In this document: in pieces, positions 63,615-64,000 of the stretch
Position numbering within the stretch: position 1 is the first letter of the stretch
Layout: each line of letters starts with the position of its first letter
Made by a program: the position numbers and the translations under genes
DNA from: Wolfiporia cocos
Taxonomy: Eukaryota > Basidiomycota > Agaricomycetes > Polyporales > Phaeolaceae
Assembly: GCA_029448655.1 (NCBI GenBank)
Contig: JACCLO010000013.1
Location: 1,860,001 to 1,924,000, forward strand
DNA length: 64,000 bases
Direction: 5' to 3'
Notes under the pieces: generated by a model
What the model was told of the DNA's origin: nothing
Database searches by the model: none
The model's input: the letters and a program-made list of their open reading frames with translations, nothing else

Positions 63615-64000
63615 GGCCTGTGCATCATCAAAACCCAATGTTTGTGGACACCACCAATTGCATTCTGGAAGATGGCAGTGGGGCCATATCACATGCTGGT
63701 GTGGACCCAATACAAACTTCCAGCTGTAATGCAATAACCATTGCACCAAAAGGGCACAATGCCAACTCTGTTGGCATCAGTGGGTCTCAGTACTTAAGCT
63801 ATTATGGCACATGGTCATGACATGCTTGTGACAGGCCACAGGAAATCTGGATGTCCAGCCAAAATCCCAGCCACCACAAGCATGTATCCCAGAAGCCATA
63901 TACATACACCAGTGCTTGAGCATCCAAGACCACACCCAGTCTCCAAAGAACTCTAGGAATGACTGCAGAAAGCCTTGAATGCTTCTGATTGAGTGGATGG
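63615..64000. other. CpG-poor edge sequence
   Basis: Contains a 66-codon frame with protein-like words (DTTNCILEDGSG, NAITIAPKGHN) ending in a stop near 63818. It is possibly a fragment of a decayed gene or transposon that continues beyond the window. Not identified. Confidence 0.35.

Overview
The window reads as nuclear DNA of a filamentous basidiomycete, most likely an Agaricomycete (a wood- or litter-decay mushroom, possibly Polyporales). The evidence is gene style: many introns of about 45-80 bp with GT-AG ends and CTNAY-like branch points, micro-exons, a five-domain AROM protein, tandem cytochrome P450s of a basidiomycete type, a GH128 glucanase and an external alternative NADH dehydrogenase. 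No rRNA, functional tRNA or CRISPR was seen. Exon models were built by hand from conserved protein blocks and splice phases. In every complete model the summed exon length is a multiple of three.

Layout. 1-6.9 kb is a transposon graveyard, strongly CpG-poor. It holds a tRNA-like (SINE-like) head, a fold-back element with long inverted arms, a 44-bp tandem repeat, 9-bp minisatellite arrays arranged as a large inverted duplication, and solo LTRs. 7.3-16.6 kb holds AROM (minus) and the NADH dehydrogenase (plus), head to head. 18.2-24.1 kb holds two tandem P450s with a TIR transposon between them. 24.3-25.3 kb is thymidylate synthase. 26.0-26.7 kb is a pogo-like MITE. 28.0-29.2 kb is the GH128 glucanase, 30.4-31.1 kb a myosin-type EF-hand light chain, 31.7-33.8 kb a Ser/Thr kinase and 34.6-36.9 kb an F-box protein. 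37.1-39.2 kb is a broken third P450. 40.5-44.1 kb holds a divergent pair of ER-associated degradation genes (FAF2/Ubx2-like and Cue1-like). 44.4-46.4 kb is prenylcysteine oxidase. Two small-subunit serine palmitoyltransferase-like paralogs lie at 47.0-47.6 and 55.5-56.0 kb. Between them are a LINE remnant and several solo LTRs. 56.4-61.1 kb holds mitochondrial uS4m and gamma-tubulin complex GCP2, head to head. 61.1-64.0 kb is again repeat-rich with nested solo LTRs.

How the genes relate. Most are single-copy housekeeping genes not linked by pathway. The exceptions are the ERAD pair sharing a 250-bp promoter, the duplicated P450 family (two intact, one dead) and the duplicated sphingolipid small subunit. 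Several LTR insertions keep exact 5-bp target duplications but lack internal regions, so they are solo LTRs left by recombination.
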